This document shows positions 6,751-7,663 of a stretch of DNA of 7,663 nt, in pieces. Source of the DNA: Bacteroidota bacterium (lineage in GTDB: Bacteria > Bacteroidota > Bacteroidia > Flavobacteriales > Flavobacteriaceae); NCBI GenBank assembly GCA_023427845.1, contig JAEYZX010000163.1, positions 1 to 7,663 on the forward strand. Direction: 5' to 3'. Positions within the stretch are counted from its first letter, which is position 1; each line of letters starts with the position of its first letter. The notes below the pieces were generated by a model. It did not search any database. It worked only from the letters and a program-made list of their open reading frames with translations, and was not told where the DNA came from. A program made the position numbers and the translations under genes.

Positions 6751-7202
6751 AAAAAAGTGCGGGCATACTCCTTTTTAAATCTGTCAACAATCAGTTGGAA
6801 ATTTTCCTCGTCCATCCCGGTGGGCCATTCTGGAAAAATAAAGACCTGGGAAGCTGGTCGATTCCTAAAGGCGAATATCCCGATGGTGAAAATCCCCTTG
6901 AGGCTGCAAAACGCGAGTTTCAGGAAGAAACAGGAACGATGCTTTCAGGAAATTTCATCGAGTTGAATCCGGTAAAACTTAAATCCGGTAAATTGATACA
7001 TGCATGGGCACTACAGTCGGATATTGATGCAGCAACTATCACAAGCAATGAATTCGAAATGGAATGGCCGCCTAAATCCGGAAAAATTAAGCGTTTTCCC
7101 GAAGTCGATCGCGGCGAATGGTTTACTTTTGAAACAGCAGTAAAGAAAGTCAATCCGGCGCAAGTAGGTCTGATTGAGCAACTTCAGAAGTTACTTGTCT
7201 GA
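6747..7202 (+). CDS. NUDIX hydrolase, COG4119 type
   Basis: A 151-residue cytoplasmic pyrophosphohydrolase expected to cleave a nucleoside diphosphate linked to another group, using Mg2+ or Mn2+. The NUDIX box spans residues 42-64 with correct spacing: Gly42, Glu48, Arg56-Glu57, Glu60-Glu61 and Gly63. Phe58 and Thr64 occupy positions that usually hold an aliphatic residue. The segments 'SAGILLF', 'VHPGGPFW' and 'GSWSIPKGEY' before the box are characteristic of the COG4119 group of predicted NTP pyrophosphohydrolases, and the length fits. The true substrate cannot be told from sequence. The start is a GTG at 6747 that overlaps the TGA of the thioredoxin-like gene (GTGA), which suggests translational coupling; no other start preserves the conserved 'KKSAGILLF' beginning. 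The 3' end overlaps the converging exonuclease III gene by 12 bp. Confidence 0.92.
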   Translation: MKKSAGILLFKSVNNQLEIFLVHPGGPFWKNKDLGSWSIPKGEYPDGENPLEAAKREFQEETGTMLSGNFIELNPVKLKSGKLIHAWALQSDIDAATITSNEFEMEWPPKSGKIKRFPEVDRGEWFTFETAVKKVNPAQVGLIEQLQKLLV

Positions 7203-7663
7203 TAGTTCTATCCATACCGGCGCATGGTCGCTGGTTTTTTCCCAGCCGCGTACTTCCCGGTCAACTCCGCCTTTAAGCAACCTTTCCACAAGAGTCGGAC
7301 TCAAAAGAAAATGATCGATTCGGAGTCCGGCGTCGCGATTATAGGCGTTGCGAAAGTAATCCCAAAAGGTATAGATCCGCTGATCGGGATATAACTTGCG
7401 TAATGCGTCGGTCCAACCCTGGCCTATCAGATTGTGAAAAGCCGCGCGGACTTCAGGACGAAAAAGCGCATCTTTTTCCCAGCGTTCGGGTTTATAGACA
7501 TCGATCTCGGTTGGCATAACATTAAAATCGCCTATAAGAATCACCGGGATTTTAAATTCGATCAGCGCCTTCGCCCGGGTTGTAAGTCGGCTGAACCATC
7601 TTAGTTTATAATCGAACTTTGGGCCCGGGGCCGGATTGCCATTAGGAAGGTACAGGCAAACTA
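7191..7663 (-). CDS. xth: Exodeoxyribonuclease III (AP endonuclease), C-terminal part
   Basis: Cytoplasmic DNA repair enzyme: 3'-5' exonuclease on duplex DNA and endonuclease at abasic sites. The window holds the last 156 residues; the N-terminal third or so, including the metal-binding Glu, lies beyond the right edge. The frame is open to the edge, so the GTG at 7544 is an internal Val codon and not the start. Family blocks in order: 'LYLPNGNPAPGPKFDYKL', 'PVILIGDFNV' (catalytic Asp and Asn, matching E. coli Asp151 and Asn153), 'PTEIDVYKPERW', 'YTFWDYFRNA', 'GLRIDHFLLSP' (the Asp229 equivalent), and 'GWEKTSDHAPVW' with the catalytic His near the end. All key residues that fall inside the window are present. 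The gene converges with the NUDIX gene and their stop regions overlap by 12 bp, leaving no room for a terminator between them. Confidence 0.95.
   Translation of the reverse strand, partial: VCLYLPNGNPAPGPKFDYKLRWFSRLTTRAKALIEFKIPVILIGDFNVMPTEIDVYKPERWEKDALFRPEVRAAFHNLIGQGWTDALRKLYPDQRIYTFWDYFRNAYNRDAGLRIDHFLLSPTLVERLLKGGVDREVRGWEKTSDHAPVWIELSDK

Noticed and set aside
7230..7246. Perfect 5-bp stem GCTGG/CCAGC with a T-rich loop, a possible terminator for the NUDIX gene
   Set aside because: It encodes the conserved GWEKTSDHAP segment of exonuclease III, the T-run is in the loop and not after the stem, and a 5-bp stem is easily found by chance.

Overview
The window looks like chromosomal DNA from a member of the Bacteroidota, probably near the Flavobacteriia or Cytophagia. 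Four observations point there: a secreted protein ending in a type IX secretion (T9SS) type A sorting domain; a lipoprotein whose acylated Cys is followed by a Ser/acidic stretch like the surface-export signal of this phylum; start codons mostly without Shine-Dalgarno sequences; and a candidate TAnnTTTG-type -7 promoter box. I see no insertion sequence, integrase, tRNA, rRNA, CRISPR array or phage gene, and base composition looks even by eye.

Layout, left to right. (1) The 3' end of an unrecognised plus-strand gene (1-165), then a 225-bp gap with one GC-rich hairpin. (2) A ChaA-type Ca2+(Na+,K+)/H+ antiporter gene (391-1470, +). (3) A small secreted protein with a single carboxypeptidase-regulatory-like beta domain (1602-1976, +). 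(4) A hairpin at 1991-2017 placed as a bidirectional terminator between converging genes. (5) A two-gene minus-strand unit: a diheme c-type cytochrome lipoprotein of the SO2930/HNE_0200 type (4533-5666) and, 24 bp downstream, an 824-residue T9SS cargo protein (2034-4508) with two Cys-rich PPC-like domains, a seven-motif FG-GAP/VCBS propeller and an ASPIC/UnbV domain. (6) A divergent AT-rich gap (5667-5870), then a tightly overlapping plus-strand set: an unrecognised 154-residue protein, a secreted thioredoxin-fold protein with a CGQC site, and a NUDIX hydrolase of the COG4119 type. (7) The 3' part of an exonuclease III gene on the minus strand, whose end overlaps the NUDIX gene end by 12 bp.

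How the genes may work together: the cytochrome and T9SS protein are the most interesting pair, since both are predicted to reach the cell surface and they are probably cotranscribed. The NUDIX and exonuclease III genes both fit nucleotide/DNA maintenance, but they converge and are not an operon. The antiporter and the small secreted protein look independent. I found no convincing undescribed defence or mobile system; the cytochrome/UnbV pair and the unrecognised gene at 5871-6335 are the best leads.
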